Source: Neelides folsomi
Taxonomy: Eukaryota; Arthropoda; Collembola; Neelipleona; Neelidae
NCBI GenBank assembly: GCA_034687125.1
Contig: JAQGBZ010000518.1
Coordinates: 1 to 36,367 of the forward strand
DNA length: 36,367 nt
Direction of reading: 5' to 3'
Shown: one piece after another, positions 35,318 through 36,367 of the stretch
Layout of the letters: the number at the start of each line of letters is the position of its first letter
Position numbering within the stretch: the stretch's first letter is position 1
Notes under the pieces: model-generated
Seen by the model: the letters and a program-made list of their open reading frames with translations, nothing else
What the model was told of the DNA's origin: nothing
Database searches by the model: none
Made by a program: the position numbers and the translations under genes

Positions 35318-36367
35318 CATTTTATAAATATTTTCATTTACATTTACTGTATTTAGCATCTTTTCCAAATTAAAGTATTGTATCCAAATTTTTGTTCACA
35401 GGAATCTGAATTTAATCTTTTTGTTATATTTAAAGCTTAAAGATAATTATCGTATAATTGATTGTATTAACTATAGCATTTCTTTCTGTTTAAATTAAAT
35501 TCTATATTTGCTTTTAATCATTATTTTATGCATGCATATTATGCTATGCTACAATCAAAAGTAACGATTTACTAAATCGGTAGCGTTAGAAATATTTAAA
35601 CGGTTCGTTCAAACTCACGCCCTTTCCGAGGTGGGATAGATTGTATTGTAAAATCTTCAATTTAAATTTTATTGTACAACTATAGAAAATCATGAATAAT
35701 GGAGCATGAATGAATAAAAAATAATTTTTTCATAATTTCATATTTTTGTACTTACAATTTCATAAATATATTCTTAAGTTATTGAGGAGTTGTTGGCATA
35801 AATAATAATCATTTGACTGGGGATTTGTTAATAAAGAAATGGTTGGTTTTAATGAAACTGAATGAAATATTTATGACCATTTTCTTCATTTCCCTCTTGA
35901 GATACGTTTTGTGGATTTTGTGTAAAAAGTTGGTGAAAGATTTGTGGTGAATGTTTGAAGGGAGATTTTCGGTTGGGTGGAATTCAACAGATTGTTTCAA
36001 AATGTTCTCCTTCAAACTTCACAATCTCTTTGGCTCAAGAACCAGAAGGACTTCAATTTCTTTTCATTCTTACGTCAAATTCTTTGACATATTTCTCATA
36101 TGCTATATTTGTATAGGTACATATTAATATACATATGTGTTATACGTATGGATATTTATATATTTCATATAATTTATCAAAATCAGATATAAAAGTCAAT
36201 ATTATGTAGTACACATAGGCTGATATTTTTAATGAAATGGATAAGTGTTAGGGTCATTCTGTTATCTTTGTAAAATCAAAAAACTCCGAAAATGTCGCAT
36301 ATTTCCCCAAAACTTAAAATCCGCGCACAGGGTTCCGTTAATATATTTCGCATCCCTATTCATTAAT
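35318..36367. other. downstream flank of XRCC1, no gene seen
   Basis: AT-rich sequence with only short open frames of biased composition. A patch at about 35565-35640 is somewhat GC-richer, without a recognisable product. Confidence 0.45.

Overview
The window is nuclear DNA of an animal, most likely an arthropod. Genes are split by spliceosomal GT-AG introns, the base composition is very AT-rich, and the recognisable proteins are typical of animals: atlastin, XRCC1, a LisH-type centrosome protein, a retinol-dehydrogenase-like SDR and CutA. A short protein resembling the arthropod ZAD zinc finger, plus a piggyBac remnant, fit an arthropod. I cannot name the species. All exon boundaries were read by hand from frame, splice signals and family similarity.

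Layout. Positions 1-3870 are an accessory stretch: a frameshifted piggyBac transposase C-terminus (minus strand), a tandemly duplicated non-coding block, a broken minus-strand reading frame of unknown family, and a perfect 25-bp inverted repeat. From about 3868 to 17558 the sequence is compact, with introns mostly of 60-340 bp: a two-exon ZAD-like protein (+), an SDR (+), an OFD1-like protein (+), atlastin (+), then on the minus strand a small TPR protein and CUTA. CUTA is divergent from XRCC1 (+), and about 340 bp separate their start codons.

XRCC1 fills 17508-35195, about half the window, but its coding sequence is only about 2.1 kb. The N-terminal domain is encoded in compact exons. From BRCT1 onwards the gene is cut by five introns of 1.5-4.8 kb. 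These hold AT-rich TA/ATAC-type sequence, moderately GC-rich blocks, palindromes and hairpins, a degenerate CCCGGG-centred minisatellite, and a 739-bp retroposon-like insertion with a 13-bp target site duplication. The last 1.2 kb shows no gene I can support.

The genes do not form one pathway. XRCC1 is the single-strand-break repair scaffold, atlastin fuses ER membranes, the OFD1-like protein belongs to centriole/cilium biology, the SDR is a membrane-anchored NADP-dependent reductase, and CutA is a trimeric protein of uncertain role. I found no convincing new multi-gene system. The best leads are the retroposon, the XRCC1 intron expansion with its repeats, the broken minus-strand gene at 1.6-2.8 kb, and the zinc-finger reading frame inside the TPR-gene intron.
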